Source: Callorhinus ursinus (lineage: Eukaryota > Chordata > Mammalia > Carnivora > Otariidae). Taken from it: DNA of 64,000 nt. Position 1 is the stretch's first letter. Each line of letters opens with the position of its first letter. The notes under the pieces were generated by a model. It was not told the origin of the DNA. It saw only the letters and a program-made list of their open reading frames with translations, and ran no database searches. The translations under genes and the position numbers were made by a program. This document shows positions 1 to 10,875 of this stretch, in pieces. The stretch lies in the NCBI RefSeq assembly GCF_003265705.1, contig NW_020312828.1:52811627-52875626 (forward strand), in the 5' to 3' direction.

Positions 1-2379
1 GCTGCAGTCACACAGATGGTGAGTTTGATCTTGGACAAGCCACTTATCCCCAGTTTGAACTCAAGACTCCCCAAGTCCAAATCCCATGCTTTTAATACCT
101 GTGCCAAACTTTATGAAGTTATCATACCTCTATTATGTGTACAAACTGAACAATTCTACCCCACTCTCACTTCAGCAATAATTGACTGGATAAATTGGTA
201 TAAAGGGAAATACTTCACTCCCATGTCTTATTCTGGGTCTGAAGGGAAGAGGACCTAAATATTTTAGATTGTCATGGAACTTTTCTTTTATTAAGGAAAA
301 CCTGCGGCGGAAGGCAGGGAGAAGAGGAAAGAATGTAAACTAAGACATTTTGAGCCCCTGCCATTTGTGAGGCATGTTGTAAGTGTTATGGTGATTAACG
401 CCCTCACCATTTGTGACAAACACCACTGTACAGATGAAGAAATAGAGATCTGGAGAGTGAAGAAATACATGCAACTTGGACTTGGTTGTTCTATATAAAT
501 CCAAAGTCCATAAATTTTCCATGGCACCACTGGCCTAATGAGTGGTAGCCATGTTCTTACAAGTCAAATGTGAAGAGTTTTACTGTCAACACCACCTACA
601 TTTCTTCTTTTTCACTGACATTTGAATATTCCCAGAATATAATATGATATTTCTTTATCAAAAACCTAACTTCCCTCTTGTTCAGTAATAACAGAAAGTT
701 ATGCCAAATTAAATAAAGCCATATTACTTCAACAGGCTCACCAGAAACAAGCCAAAAGGCTGGACAGTGCTCAGCAGTGGATGCAATTTTGAATCTCCCA
801 GGCAATTAAGGAATTTATTTTTCCCTAAGGCCATATAAAACATGAGCCATCTTCTCTTTTATAAAACAAATCAAGCCAGGTCTGTGTGCCAGTTTTACCT
901 AGAAGTCAACAAACTGGTCCCCACTCAGTAGAGTTCTTTTTTTAACTAAAACCCAGGTCTGAAGCTCCTCCTCCTTGCATGGAATGAGCACCAAGGAGCT
1001 ACACACATGTGTCAAATGACCAGCCTAGAACCATCAAAACTTGAAATCAACATGGAGGAAAAGTCTTTTTGATGAAATATCCATTTTTGTGGTTTCTCAG
1101 GATTCCCATTGAAGGTTTCCCTGTATTTAGAGATAACTGAGTGCAAATTGGCCTTGGCAAGGCTCAAGCTCTCCATGGAAGCAGGGCTTGCAAAGCAGTG
1201 GCAAGGTGAACGTGATTTCAATGCCCTTCCTCAGAATTATCACGAGAAACGGGGTCATATAAAAGGAGTCAGTCTGCAGTTGACAGCATCTCTCCCTGTC
1301 AGCAGCTTCTTGTTTCCTGACGAAGCATCCGTTTCCCCATCCTTCTGGGAGCAAAGCTCTTACTTCATCCACAATGTCTATCTTTTGGCAAGCTATTCAC
1401 TCTGGACTTCGACTCTTTTGAAACCATTTCCCTTCTTCAACAGATTTCCGAATGAAATGACTTCCCTGCGAGTGCTCTCCTGGCAGCCTTTCTCTCTTAG
1501 CGGGTCCCATGCAAGACACATTGAGACATTCTGTTCCAGCCAGAAGATCACCCATGACAATAAGCAGCAAACGAAACTCAGATTTGAAGGCATAGAAGGG
1601 GGATGAAACACAACATTGTTGGCTGTTTCCCTGCCAGAACCAGCTGTTCCCTTCTTACAGTCCACATCCACACTGATAACCCGCAGAACTCTCCAGAGCT
1701 CTCTGCCTACAGCCAAGTGCCAGGCTTCTCTGGTGCTCTGGAGCACCCATCACACTTCTCTTCATGCAGGATTGCTATAAAACCCAAAAGGAACCACACG
1801 CTCTCTGCTCCTTTCAATGCAGTACCGTTCTTTCTAGGGTTTCTAAACACATGATGCTACAGTTGTGCTCTTCAAAGATCTTGCCTAACAGACAAACTCA
1901 GGGTTTGGTGTCTGGAGAAATGATATTGCTTTGCTGGTGTGTCTATAAAGTCTAGTCTTGATTTTTCCTATAAAGGATGGCATCATTTTGATCATGACTT
2001 AAAAGAAAATGCCATGGTCCTTAACCACTTCATCATCATCCTTCACTGGTTTTTGAACTGAAAGCTGTCCTTGGGGGCTAAACTCTGTTCCCAACCTCCA
2101 AACCACTCAAAAAGAACCTAGATGCTTTCTTCGTGAACAAACAAGCCATGTGAATCTATCACATCTTTCCTTCTGGTCTGTACTTCAAATGTACCCTCCT
2201 CTCCTTCCTTAGCTTTATTAAAAGTCTTTGGCCCTTTCTTGAACCATTCTCCCAAACATGTGTCCTTCTCAGGGGCAGGCCAAAGCTGCAGGTTGACTCA
2301 GCTGGTCTAGCCTTTGGTACAGCTTATCTCCAGACAACTTATGGTTTCTATTTTCTTCTGTAGTTTTCCAATTTTAGAA
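1..2379. other. single-copy DNA, no gene recognised
   Basis: I see no recognisable exon series, SINE or LINE in this stretch. A 165-codon open frame (1109-1606, plus strand) lies inside it and resembles no protein I know; several unrelated frames on both strands overlap it, which fits locally stop-poor DNA. A TATAAAA string at about 1259 is not followed by a convincing coding start. The stretch from about 2150 to 2260 has a weak L2-like pyrimidine-rich look, too diverged to call. Confidence 0.5.
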
Positions 2380-2716
2380 TCTAAAGTATGTTGGTAGACT
2401 GGATTATCCAGATCTTGGGATACTATGCAGTTATTAAAGAGAATGTGTTCAGTAAACAGTGTGGGTACTAATGTAGAAAGCTGCCCAAGATATAGTAAGC
2501 TATAAAATAAAGGAAGTCGCAGGAAAAGGAAGTGGCTTATATTACACTTTTATCTAATTTGTGTTAAAATATACATGTTAATTATAAAAACAATACATCT
2601 TCATGGAAAAAAATTCAAAAAAATACATAGATGGCCACGGGTGAGAGAGAAAATATAACTTTTCATTTTATACAATTTTGGTGTCCTTGAATTTGTACCA
2701 TGAGCATGCATTTTTT
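2380..2716 (+). repeat. L1 (old L1M type) 3' terminal fragment
   Basis: The text around 2420-2560 (one-codon-scale matches to the conserved L1 3' region: tactatgcagttattaaag, then a run resembling cttatattacacttttat) and 2660-2700 (tacaattttggtgtccttgaatttg) follows the 3' UTR order of old L1 subfamilies on the plus strand. It ends in an A-rich tract at 2717-2724, into which the next SINE inserted. Strongly diverged and 5' truncated. Confidence 0.5.
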
Positions 2717-2732
2717 AAAAAAAAGAATTAGC

Positions 2733-2944
2733 GGGCACCTGGGTGGCTCAGTCATTAAGCGTCTGCCTTTGGCTCAGGTCATGATTCCAGGGTCCTGGGA
2801 TCGAGCCCCGCATCGGGCTCCCTGCTCCGCAGGAAGCCTGCTTCTCCCTCTCCCACTCCCCCTGCTTGGGTTCCCTCTCTCGCTGTGTCTCTCTCTGTCA
2901 AATAAATAAATAAAATCTTTAAAAAAAATAAAAAATAAAAAAAT
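2733..2944 (+). mobile_element. Can-SINE, arctoid type, complete
   Basis: Starts at the tRNA-Lys-derived head (cacctgggtggctcag), has the CT-rich body and ends in AATAAAATCTTT plus an A-rich tail. Flanked by a perfect 15-bp target-site duplication AAAAAAAGAATTAGC at 2718-2732 and 2945-2959. Low divergence marks it as fairly young. It inserted in the A tail of the L1 fragment to its left. Confidence 0.95.
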
Positions 2945-2959
2945 AAAAAAAGAATTAGC

Positions 2960-3261
2960 AACAATAATAATAAATTGGAGGAGAAGGAGTTATGTCGTAG
3001 TGAGATTGGACATAGACTAAGGGCATTTTAGCTTTTTTCTCTTGGGTCAGTAGTTCCATCTACTGTCAAAGTAGCGCCTTGTTGGTAAATGCTGACCCAT
3101 GCATCTCCTTGATCTGCTGTGCATTTAGATAAACTGTGAAACTTCTTTCTACTTCTAATTCTAGGATATAGCATTCATTCTGCTCTGAAGGTGCTGCCAC
3201 GTCACCTTCTTAATGGCGGTTCTTGCAATTTTCCCTCCCTTTATGCCATAAAGGTGAACTT
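2960..3261. other. single-copy spacer between two SINEs
   Basis: AT-moderate sequence with no repeat family or exon that I can recognise. Confidence 0.4.
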
Positions 3262-3276
3262 TGCAAATCAGTTTCT

Positions 3277-3481
3277 TTCCTTTTTTTTTTTTTTTAAGAT
3301 TTTATTTATTTATTTGACAGAGAGACACAGCGAGAGAGGGAACACAAGCAGGGGGAGTGGGAGAGACAGAAGCAGGCTTCCTGCTGAGCAGGGAGCCCGA
3401 CGAGGGGCTCGATCCCAGGACCCTGGGATCATGACCTGAGCCGAAGGCAGACGCTTAACGACTGAGCCACCCAGGCGCCCC
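3277..3481 (-). mobile_element. Can-SINE, complete
   Basis: Read on the plus strand it begins with a T15 tract and AAGATTTTATTTATTTATTT and ends in GAGCCACCCAGGCGCCCC, so the element is on the minus strand. A perfect 15-bp target-site duplication TGCAAATCAGTTTCT flanks it at 3262-3276 and 3482-3496. Near-consensus. Confidence 0.95.
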
Positions 3482-3496
3482 TGCAAATCAGTTTCT

Positions 3497-5154
3497 ATCA
3501 ACACCCCACTCCTGATCCATGAATCCATTCAGGGGAGTAGCAGAGGTCATTTCCTCTGCCTTTTCTAACGTGTCAGAAAGATTACCCCAGGGGCTGGCGA
3601 GCAGACCATCTGAAACCAGGCATCCCGAGCCGTGACCAGCAGAGAGGCTGAAGCTTAAGGACGGATCCCAGCAGAGCGAGAAGCGGGGACTCCTGAAAGG
3701 AGTAAGCAAACAGAGCAGGCTATCCAGGGGCTGTGGCGACAGCAGACAGTTTGAGTAGTGATTGAACAAAGTAGGGTGAGTGGTGCCAGAAAGTGAGGAT
3801 CATAGAAGTTTGGCAGCAGACCCCATGCTGCAGTATCACTATAGACTGAGTCTATAGGTCAAGTGGGCCACATGGTGAGAGAGCAGAAATTTGGAAGTCA
3901 GGTTAGTCAATAATTTTGCCAACCAGGGTGGGGGATGAGGGCCAGTTTAGGGCCATATAGCACAAACCACAAGTGGGGCCAATGTCAGCCTGCTACTGAT
4001 ATTAATTTAAAATTTTAGAAAAAGATAAAATCTATTCATTTTGCCTATCTTCTGCACATTTGCTGGATACTAGAACCTGAAATCCATGTCCTGAAAGTCT
4101 CAAGCTATGGAACAAAACAGACCAAAAAAAGGAAAAAAAAAAAAAAAGAAAAAAAACTCTGAACAAATAAACAGAACACCAGAATGACATCCTGCAATCT
4201 TGATGGGAAAAGTGATGACTTGTGTGGAGCCCACCACGAGGCCCATCCACAGCCTTTAACCCTGGTTGCAATTTTCTTTTTATGTCTAGATTAGAGGAAC
4301 ACACCCATTTTCCTTAAATCACATTTAATTTGTTTCTTGGAAATTTGAATATGTTCCAAGAGAGCAACTTCCCCATTGGCAAAATCTCCTCTTTGCCTGA
4401 TCTTTCTCATGTCAGGGTTTGAGGCATTATCTCTTTCACATCTCACACAGCGGTACTTACTTCTTCCTCAGATGGCCTGGATAGGTTGCAATGTTTTCCT
4501 ATTTCAGCACTGAATTGTGACAGGAGGCTGATTGTTGGAAAGGGTGAAAAGAGTGGGGTGTGGGCAGGAGGTAGTTAGACTATTACATTCTTTCATTTAG
4601 CTGCCAATAAAAAGTGTGGAACTATAGACAGTCCAACAGGGCCCTGGTAGAGCAGTTATACTCTGGGACCACACCAAACAGAGCTCAAACTCGTCGTAGT
4701 ACTTATTTCAGTGATACAAACTGCAGGTAGAGAAACACAAAAAGCAGCTTTGGGCAAATTTAGCAAGCCATCTCTTGAGGCATTTGTAAATTGAACACCC
4801 AGCGAATCAAAATGTCTCCAAATGTAGCCCATATTAGAATTTGAAATAAAACTACACTCATTTAGCAAGAGTGCCTGGTACTGAAAGTCAATCTGCATTC
4901 CTGTTCAAAATCTAGCTAAATATACATAGTGCTGTCATTCCTAAGTTCCAAATGCTATTCTGACATTACCTCCCAGAATTCTCTCCTGATATATTTCCAA
5001 GACTTGTTCTTCAAGAAAAGTACCTGAGATTTTCCTCCCAATCCTATTTTCATGGGTTGTTATGGCTGATAAACAGATGATGGATCCCCTATCCTATTTA
5101 ATATGCTGCTTCTTCACTCTTTTTGGCTACTACCTAGTAAGCCATTTTATTTTC
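3497..5154. other. unassigned DNA
   Basis: No gene is recognisable. An A-rich run (4131-4156) is the only low-complexity element. The part at 3600-3960 is purine-rich with several short ORFs on the minus strand and could be a very old interspersed repeat, but I cannot name it. Confidence 0.4.
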
Positions 5155-5300
5155 ATTTATTTAAACATTTATTCCATAAACATGTATTATCTGCTTAGCT
5201 TATGTGTGCAATCATGGTGCTTGGAGCAGTGAATACCAAGATACAAAAAGCAAGAGCATTTTGTACAAGATGATCACGATAAATATTTAGTGAGTCAATA
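5155..5300 (-). repeat. L2 3' end fragment
   Basis: The order atttatttaaacatttattc, then a tract resembling gtgtgcaatcatggtgcttgg and caGTGAATAccaaGATAcaaaa follows the reverse complement of the L2 3' end (ATTCATTCAACAAATATTTATTGAGC..., then the block around CAGTGAACAAAA). Heavily diverged. Confidence 0.45.
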
Positions 5301-5450
5301 ACTACCATATTTTGTAGCATGTATCATAATTATAGCAATTTCACTGGTGGGGCAAAATGAGAATGATCAATTCTATTTGAACGGGTAAAGAAAGTTTTTA
5401 GAGATAAGATGCTTGCAAGTCTTGAAGGACGTGTGTAACATCTAGAAACG

Positions 5451-5832
5451 TGTTATGGACTGAATGTTTGTGTTCCCTCAAAATTCAAATGTTGAAGCCC
5501 TAGCATTTCCCCAACATGATGGTATTTAAAGGTGGGACCTTTGGAAAAGAGTTTTAGATGACTAATTATGAGAATGGGCTCTCATGAGGATATTAGTGCC
5601 CTCATTATAAGAAGAGGAAGAGAGATGAGAGCTCTCTCTCTCTTGCTCACTGTCATATGAGGACATAGTAAGAACGTGGCCAGCTGCAAGCCAGGAAGAG
5701 GGGTCTCACCAGGAATTAAATTTGCAGCACCTTATGTTGGACTTCAGCTACCAGAACTGTGAGAAATAAGTTTGTTGTTGAAGCCATCCCATCCGTGGTA
5801 TTTTGTTATGGCCGCCCGAGCTGTCTGAGACA
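5451..5832 (+). repeat. ERVL-MaLR solo LTR (MLT1/MST type)
   Basis: Begins TGTTATGGACTGAATG and ends with the block aactgtgagaaataagtttg followed by ggtattttgttatgg and GAGACA, as MLT1/MST LTRs do. The middle keeps the cattataagaagagg segment and the ccaggaagagggg segment. About 380 bp, so nearly a full LTR. No internal retroviral sequence adjoins it, so it is a solo LTR. No clear 5-bp target duplication survives. Confidence 0.85.
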
Positions 5833-7129
5833 AATGGTAAGGGGAATGGCACTCCTCACGGAGGGAAGAGTTCAGCATTTGAAGGTGCAGGGATTTGCAA
5901 TGGTGCAACCCCACTGAGCAAGGGGGGGGTCCTTTATGCTGCTGCATCATAGCGGAGTGTGGGGATGTCAAGGGTCACCCCACCCCCGATACAATATACC
6001 CCATCCCGAGGGCAGCACAATCTTCTGCCTCCCCCCGCCATGGTTAATTGTTGATTCTTGTGGGAATGTTGTAGGCTTCAGATGTTTTCAGGTGATTAAT
6101 AAACATAAAAACACTGCTTTACAGGTTAAAAGCAGCTCCCACATATTTCCTAGCTCATCTGATTTGTTGCGCAACTGTTTGGTAAATGGAATTCTCCCCA
6201 TTTTCACCTATGGTTTGCCCAAGTCCACAGCAGTCAATCACTTCCTCCTTCCTTTCTCCTGGCGTTTATAAGGAAGTGGGCTTCACGCCATCCAGGGGGT
6301 CTTAGAATTCTTTCTTCACAGAGAAAAGATTCTGCCTCACATGAAGGTGAGAACCATGTCTTAGGCCCCTTTTGATCACCAGCAACAAATTACAGAACGG
6401 ACATCTAAGAAGATGCTTAGTAAACGACTGAGAAGGGAATAGGCAGGCAGTCCTTTCATTCCACACCCCAAGTTCTGGTGGCTGCTGCCCCGCCCTGCGC
6501 TCCCATGCCCTGGGCGGGGCCCCACACCTGAGCACTTCCGCTTCCTGTTCTCCGCACGTGCGCCTTCTCGTGCACCTCACGGAGCTACCTGCCAGGTTCT
6601 TCGCTTCCTCAGTCTGAGAACAGCCAGGCACTAGCAAGCATTTATGATAAAATTCAGTGAGCTTTTCATCATTTAGTGACTAAGAGATAATACTCAAGCC
6701 TAAAACAGTTACTTGTAGAGATTTCGGGGGAGCTGCCTGTGTGCTGCGTGGCAACACCCCTGGCAGAGGGTCACTGGGGCCCTAGCTATCAAGACAAGGG
6801 GATTTTCATACTTGCTGCGTCACACCTAGGAGAAATGCAGGGGTCAGTTCTCCTGGTTCTGAAATTCCACGTGTATGCCATATTTCCGTTATAGTACTCG
6901 AATGTCACCTAACACTTCCTAATCTTTCCTCTTTCAACGCTCTTAGTATTCCAGATACATCTCCCTCTGCATAATAGGTATGTTTCTAAAAAATGTGTAT
7001 GTAAACCAAATCTAAGCTATTTTATGCTCTAGGAGAGAACACTTGATTTAAACCAAGGATCCAACAGATATAAGACAAAAATGGCTGGATTTAATTTTTC
7101 TCACTTCATTACCACTTATTAAACGTGTT
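5833..7129. other. single-copy DNA with a GC-rich core
   Basis: Apart from the CpG-rich patch annotated separately, I see no repeat family. A G8 run lies at 5922-5929. Pyrimidine-rich text at 6235-6270 precedes the CpG patch. The 111-codon frames on both strands here have no recognisable domain. Confidence 0.4.
6470..6600. promoter_or_regulatory. possible small CpG-rich regulatory patch
   Basis: About nine CpG dinucleotides fall within roughly 110 bp, against a strongly CpG-poor background. The patch holds a GGGCGGGG string (Sp1-like, about 6511-6520), a CTTCCG string (ETS-like, about 6535) and CACGTG within tccgcacgtgcgcc (about 6555-6566). This combination is typical of CpG-type promoters or enhancers. 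No exon or transcript start can be assigned from sequence alone, and an unmethylated old repeat remnant would look similar. Confidence 0.3.
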
Positions 7130-7134
7130 ATTTA

Positions 7135-7175
7135 AATATTCAATATATTTGAGTAAATTAAATATATTGAATATT
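7135..7175. repeat. AT-rich perfect inverted repeat
   Basis: Arms AATATTCAATATATTT (7135-7150) and AAATATATTGAATATT (7160-7175) are exact 16-bp reverse complements around a 9-nt loop. The arms sit in a longer AT-only stretch reaching about 7200. Confidence 0.85.
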
Positions 7176-7199
7176 AAATATATTAAAATAAATTTTAAA

Positions 7200-7799
7200 A
7201 GAGGGAATTCAATCATTTTTATCTTACAGCTCTTGACTAGAAAGTAAAGTTCTGGAGGGAAAATAGGACAATATCTTGGGGTAAAAAGTCTGTTTTTCTT
7301 GGGGTAGAAGTCTCAGAAACTTTTCCAAAAAGCTATTTCTTTCTGTACGGATAAAGAAGAGAGGATAAAAGAGGCCCACCACACAGCTTGAACAGGCTTA
7401 AAGCTTAACATACAGATGATCAAAGTATGCTGAAAAATAACTTCTTTCTTTAACTCATCTTATCTTGCTGATGGCAGGAAAAAACTCAAAACTTGCCACC
7501 AAAAGGCCACTCTCCCAGTTTTAAAAAGGCTCTTTTTATTTCACTCTGGTTTAGTTTTATAAATATCGAGGCAACTCAGATTACAAACTCATTATAGGAG
7601 CTTCACTAATGTTGACACGACTGGGGAGATTTTCATTATGCATAAAGGAGAATACCACCCCAGAGGACACTTTGGGTCACCCTGTGTGAAAGGGGACCTC
7701 CCTGGCACTGGGACTCTCCCACAGCCACACTTCCCTGGCGCAAGTCAAATGGAGCTCACTTCTACACCCTTCCCTCCCCTGGCTCTGGGCTCTAGTTTC
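7200..7799. other. single-copy DNA, nothing recognised
   Basis: No gene or repeat family is evident. A 61-codon frame at 7638-7823 has no recognisable domain. Confidence 0.4.
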
Positions 7800-7955
7800 A
7801 CACTTCCTGGGCTCAGGTCCTAAAGATCTTACTAACAGGGCAAACTTAAGCAAGTTATTTCAATCCTTGTCCTGCTCATTTGTAAAATGGTCAACTGCTT
7901 CGTGGGAATTAATGGCAAGGATTAAATTAAATAGCTCTCATAAAGGACTTGATGC
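7800..7955 (+). repeat. MIR fragment
   Basis: Contains the MIR core order aagcaagttatttcaatcc, tcatttgtaaaatggtcaa and aggattaaattaaatag, corresponding to the tRNA-derived SINE's central conserved region on the plus strand. Diverged, without intact ends. Confidence 0.6.
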
Positions 7956-8050
7956 CACTGCCTCTCAAACCATCTATGGTGAAGTTCTAGAGGATTTTAA
8001 AATTCCCAAACAGCTGTGGAAGATACTTTTTTAAAAAATGCAGGGATGCC

Positions 8051-8267
8051 GGGCGCCTGAGTGGCTCAGTTGGTTAAGCGACTGCCTTCAGCTCAGGTCA
8101 TGATCCTGGAGTCCCGGGATCGAGTCCCACATCGGGCTCCCTGCTCGGCAGGGAGTCTGCTTCTCCCTCTGGTCCTCTTCCCTCTCATGCTCTTTATCTC
8201 TCATTCTCCCTCTCTCTCAAATAAATAAATAAAATCTTAAAAAAAAAATAAAAAATAAAAAATAAAT
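8051..8267 (+). mobile_element. Can-SINE, inserted into the head of another SINE
   Basis: Complete element with head gggcgcctgagtggctcag and an A-rich tail with AAATAAAAAATAAA units. Its 18-bp target-site duplication AAAAAATGCAGGGATGCC (8033-8050 and 8268-8285) contains the first 8 bases (GGGATGCC) of the neighbouring SINE, proving that this copy landed in the 5' end of the earlier one. Confidence 0.95.
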
Positions 8268-8277
8268 AAAAAATGCA

Positions 8278-8460
8278 GGGATGCCTGGGTGGCCCAGTCA
8301 CTTAAGCGTCTGCCTTTGGCTCAGGTCATGATCCCAGGGTCCTGGGATTGAGCCCCAGTTGGGCTTCCTACTCGGCGGGGAGTCTGCTTCCTCTGCCTCT
8401 GCCTCTCCCCCTGCTTGTGCTCTCTCTGTCTCTCTCTGTGTGTCAAATGAATAAAATCTT
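8278..8460 (+). mobile_element. Can-SINE, older host of the nested insertion
   Basis: Starts GGGATGCCTGGGTGGCCCAG and ends AATGAATAAAATCTT. Its own target duplication is TTTTTTAAAAATGCA at 8459-8473, matching 8027-8042 on the far side of the younger SINE with one A of difference. It therefore entered the hAT fossil first and was later split at its head. Confidence 0.9.
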
Positions 8461-8495
8461 TTTTAAAAATGCAACAAAATGAATTATTAGAAATC

Positions 8496-8546
<51 letters not shown>
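8496..8546. repeat. (TA)n microsatellite
   Basis: 51 bp of alternating A and T with a single G interruption at 8510. It begins about 20 bp beyond the right target duplication of the older SINE. Length and near-purity suggest it is likely polymorphic. Confidence 0.95.
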
Positions 8547-8549
<3 letters not shown>

Positions 8550-8731
8550 GCAATATAGGCAATATACATACACAACACTTATCTCTTTTTTCTTTATATA
8601 GGCAAATATATACACAATAGCAGCTCAGATTACTGCAAATCTTCTAGCCACTTTAATTTTTGTATTTATCTTGTCATCACCAGTGACAGTTTGCATGCTC
8701 TGGTTTGCTGGCCACCGTTTGAGTAGCACTG

Positions 8732-9028
8732 CCTTACACAGTATGGAGCACAAACACACACTCGACATTAGCTACTATTATGTGGATCAAGCCCCAGTAG
8801 AAAAAGCAGATAGAACATGGAGTAGTATGCACCTTAACTCAAGCTCAATGTCATCAGTTGATGAACAATAAGCATTCATTAAATTAGAAAGAAACATGAA
8901 AAGGTCCAAACCACAACCACACTTGTAACTTTTATCCACTTATCTTTAAAATAAAATAAAATAAAAATGCCTTAGAAATCATTTCATTTTACAAATGAGA
9001 AAACTGAGACCCAGAACTGGTAACGCCT
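8732..9028. other. unassigned DNA, weak MIR-like tail
   Basis: Mostly unrecognised. The last part (about 8975-9015) contains atttcattttacaaatgag and aaactgagacc, typical of a reverse-oriented MIR-class remnant, but too short to call with confidence. Confidence 0.35.
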
Positions 9029-9180
9029 AGCTATACATTAGAATTAGCTGGGAGAGTTTTAAATACTGCTGAACAGGTGCCACTCCAGACGAGTTAAATC
9101 AGAGTCTCTGCCACTGGGACATGGGCATGGAGATGCTCTAAAAGTTGCTCATGTATTCTAATGTGCAGGGCTTGGAAAAG
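9029..9180 (+). repeat. MER5A-type hAT fragment
   Basis: Keeps the MER5A order: acattagaattagctggga, then gttttaaatactgctgaac, a ccactccag block, aaatcagagtctctg and a 3' part ending near gtattctaatgtgcaggg. Non-autonomous hAT-Charlie family; ends not intact. Confidence 0.75.
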
Positions 9181-10224
9181 ATTTTCTGATAGAACCTATT
9201 GCTGGATAAGGCAGGACTCTTGTGTTCCTACCTACTATCGACAACACCAGATCACAGTTATGTGGGAGATCTCACTGCAGGGGAAGCATTTGTCATGGAC
9301 GATTTAGATGAATAAACTTTGGAAAGATTAAATTTTGGGCAGAGGAGGGTCTGTATTAAACAGCTGACTGATGAACCTAACTCATGACCCCTATAAAGGT
9401 ACCCAACTTGCTTTCTCTAAATGCCTACTTGGGTGTTTTGTGAACCCCAGGAGGAACCATTGATTAGAAAGCCTGATGAGAAAGGTGATAGGGTGTACTC
9501 TGCATAACCTTTTAGATTCAGCTGGGAATTCAAGGCACACTTTTTAAAAGTGAGATATCCTATTTCCTCCCTATTTCCAGAATTGTGCTCAGAACTCTGA
9601 CTTTTACGATGTATTATTTTTCTCATTTGGTTTCCCTTGGAAGAGAATGGAAACTCTGAGTCTTGGCCACACTTCCGTCCCATTCTGATTTCCCCATCTA
9701 GTGGGCCAGAGTGCTCCATGTACTTTCTTTAATATCAATGGAATTAAAATGCATTCTGTGGAAAATGTACAATGGAGATTTATAGACTTCAGAAACATAA
9801 TAAAAATTAAGCTAAATGTTGAAGTTTTCTTAAAGGTAGAGGTGCTACATTTGATGTGCTTGCCAATATTTAGTTTGGGGGAAAAGAATTTAAACTTTCC
9901 AAGGATTCTTTTATTTTATTTGCATTCAAAATATTGGTTCCTAGACCTCCCCTGTAGTGTAGAGCTCACTCTGAGCTAGTTGGGAAGGTCTTAGGGAGAT
10001 ACACTAACAAGTGGAGGGAATTTGATCACATCCCTGGCAGAACTGTGTACTCTGGTAGTGCAGAAGATGGTGGCATGAAGGAGAAAAGATTCTGTAAGAA
10101 TTCTGCAACCCATTTCTTGTTTTGCCTACTTCGTATTTCTCATTCAGTCCTACCTTATAGCTCCCTGTTTTGAGAGTTCCTCAGTAATTTCCCAAATCAG
10201 TTTGGATCTCTGTGTTGTGTTAAT
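9181..10224. other. single-copy DNA, nothing recognised
   Basis: Frames of 92-100 codons occur on both strands at 9417-9979 and overlap one another with no domain signature. I see no named repeat. Confidence 0.4.
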
Positions 10225-10393
10225 AGTATTTAAAGATCCTCCTCCATGGCACTTAACACAACTATATTTTGCTTAATGTATTTGTCCTGCTAGATTTTCA
10301 GCTCTGTGTATGTCTTATTCTGTTTCTTGTACCACAGTACTTAACACAGTGTGTGGTGCGGTCCTGTTCCATAAATTTTGCTGAATGAATGAA
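10225..10393 (+). repeat. L2 3' end fragment
   Basis: Ends with the L2 terminal pattern: agtacttaacacagtgtg, then ccataaattttgctgaatgaatgaat. The upstream gctagattttcagctctgtg segment is also in L2 order, on the plus strand. Confidence 0.6.
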
Positions 10394-10435
10394 TATGCTT
10401 CTTCCCACAGATACATCCCTTGTTCCCTCTCTTTC

Positions 10436-10451
10436 GCTCTCTCTCTCTCTC

Positions 10452-10483
<32 letters not shown>
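10436..10483. repeat. compound (CT)n(CA)n microsatellite
   Basis: About 33 bp of CT repeat with one interruption is followed directly by about 15 bp of CA repeat starting at 10469. Confidence 0.95.
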
Positions 10484-10644
10484 CTTGTTTTAGTGATTTT
10501 ATATATTTGCCAAGAGTAGTGGAGAATATGCTCATAATAAAACCCTTGTGAAGTCTTTAAGTCCTGCTTTATAAAACCCACAGACTACTCAAACTTTATG
10601 CCATTGTTACAAAATCTGAAACCACTTTTTAAGGTGGTTATAGA

Positions 10645-10875
10645 AGGGCTGAATCCTTAAACTTGGAGTCAGACTTGGACCGGGATCTTGGGTCTGCCAC
10701 TTGCTAGCCATTTACCTAATTTCATAAAGCCTCAATTTTCACATACATAAAATGGCAAGCATTAATAATAATGAATAACATACCACGGGCTGTGGTTGTA
10801 AGGATGGACTAAGATAATATATAATTTAAAAGCTAGCAGCAGTTTTGGAACAGGGTCGGTCCTCAGTTAATGCTT
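10645..10875 (+). repeat. MIR, nearly full length
   Basis: Retains the 5' block aacttggagtcagacttgg, gggtctgccacttgctagcc, the core with cctcaattttcacatac and aaaatggcaagc, and the 3' block ending at cagttaatgct. This covers most of the about 260-bp MIR consensus. Confidence 0.8.

Larger units (their letters stand above)
7956..8731. mobile_element. hAT-type DNA transposon fossil, split by SINEs
   Basis: The left end CACTGCCTCTCAAAC (7956-7970) and the reverse complement of the right end (CAGTGCTACTCAAAC, from 8717-8731) form a 15-bp terminal inverted repeat with two mismatches, of the hAT/Charlie CAGTG...CTCAAAC type. Internal text near the right end (8660-8716) belongs to the same element. 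The middle has been displaced by two Can-SINEs (8033-8473) and a TA microsatellite (8496-8546). A non-autonomous MER-class element is likely; no transposase frame remains. Confidence 0.65.

Noticed and set aside
1255..1440. TATAAAA followed by an ATG at about 1375, possible promoter and gene start
   Set aside because: The ATG opens only a short frame and there is no supporting initiator, CpG or splice context.
8321..8578. 85-codon frame with an Ile/Tyr repeat
   Set aside because: Translation of the TA microsatellite and a SINE in reverse; not a gene.
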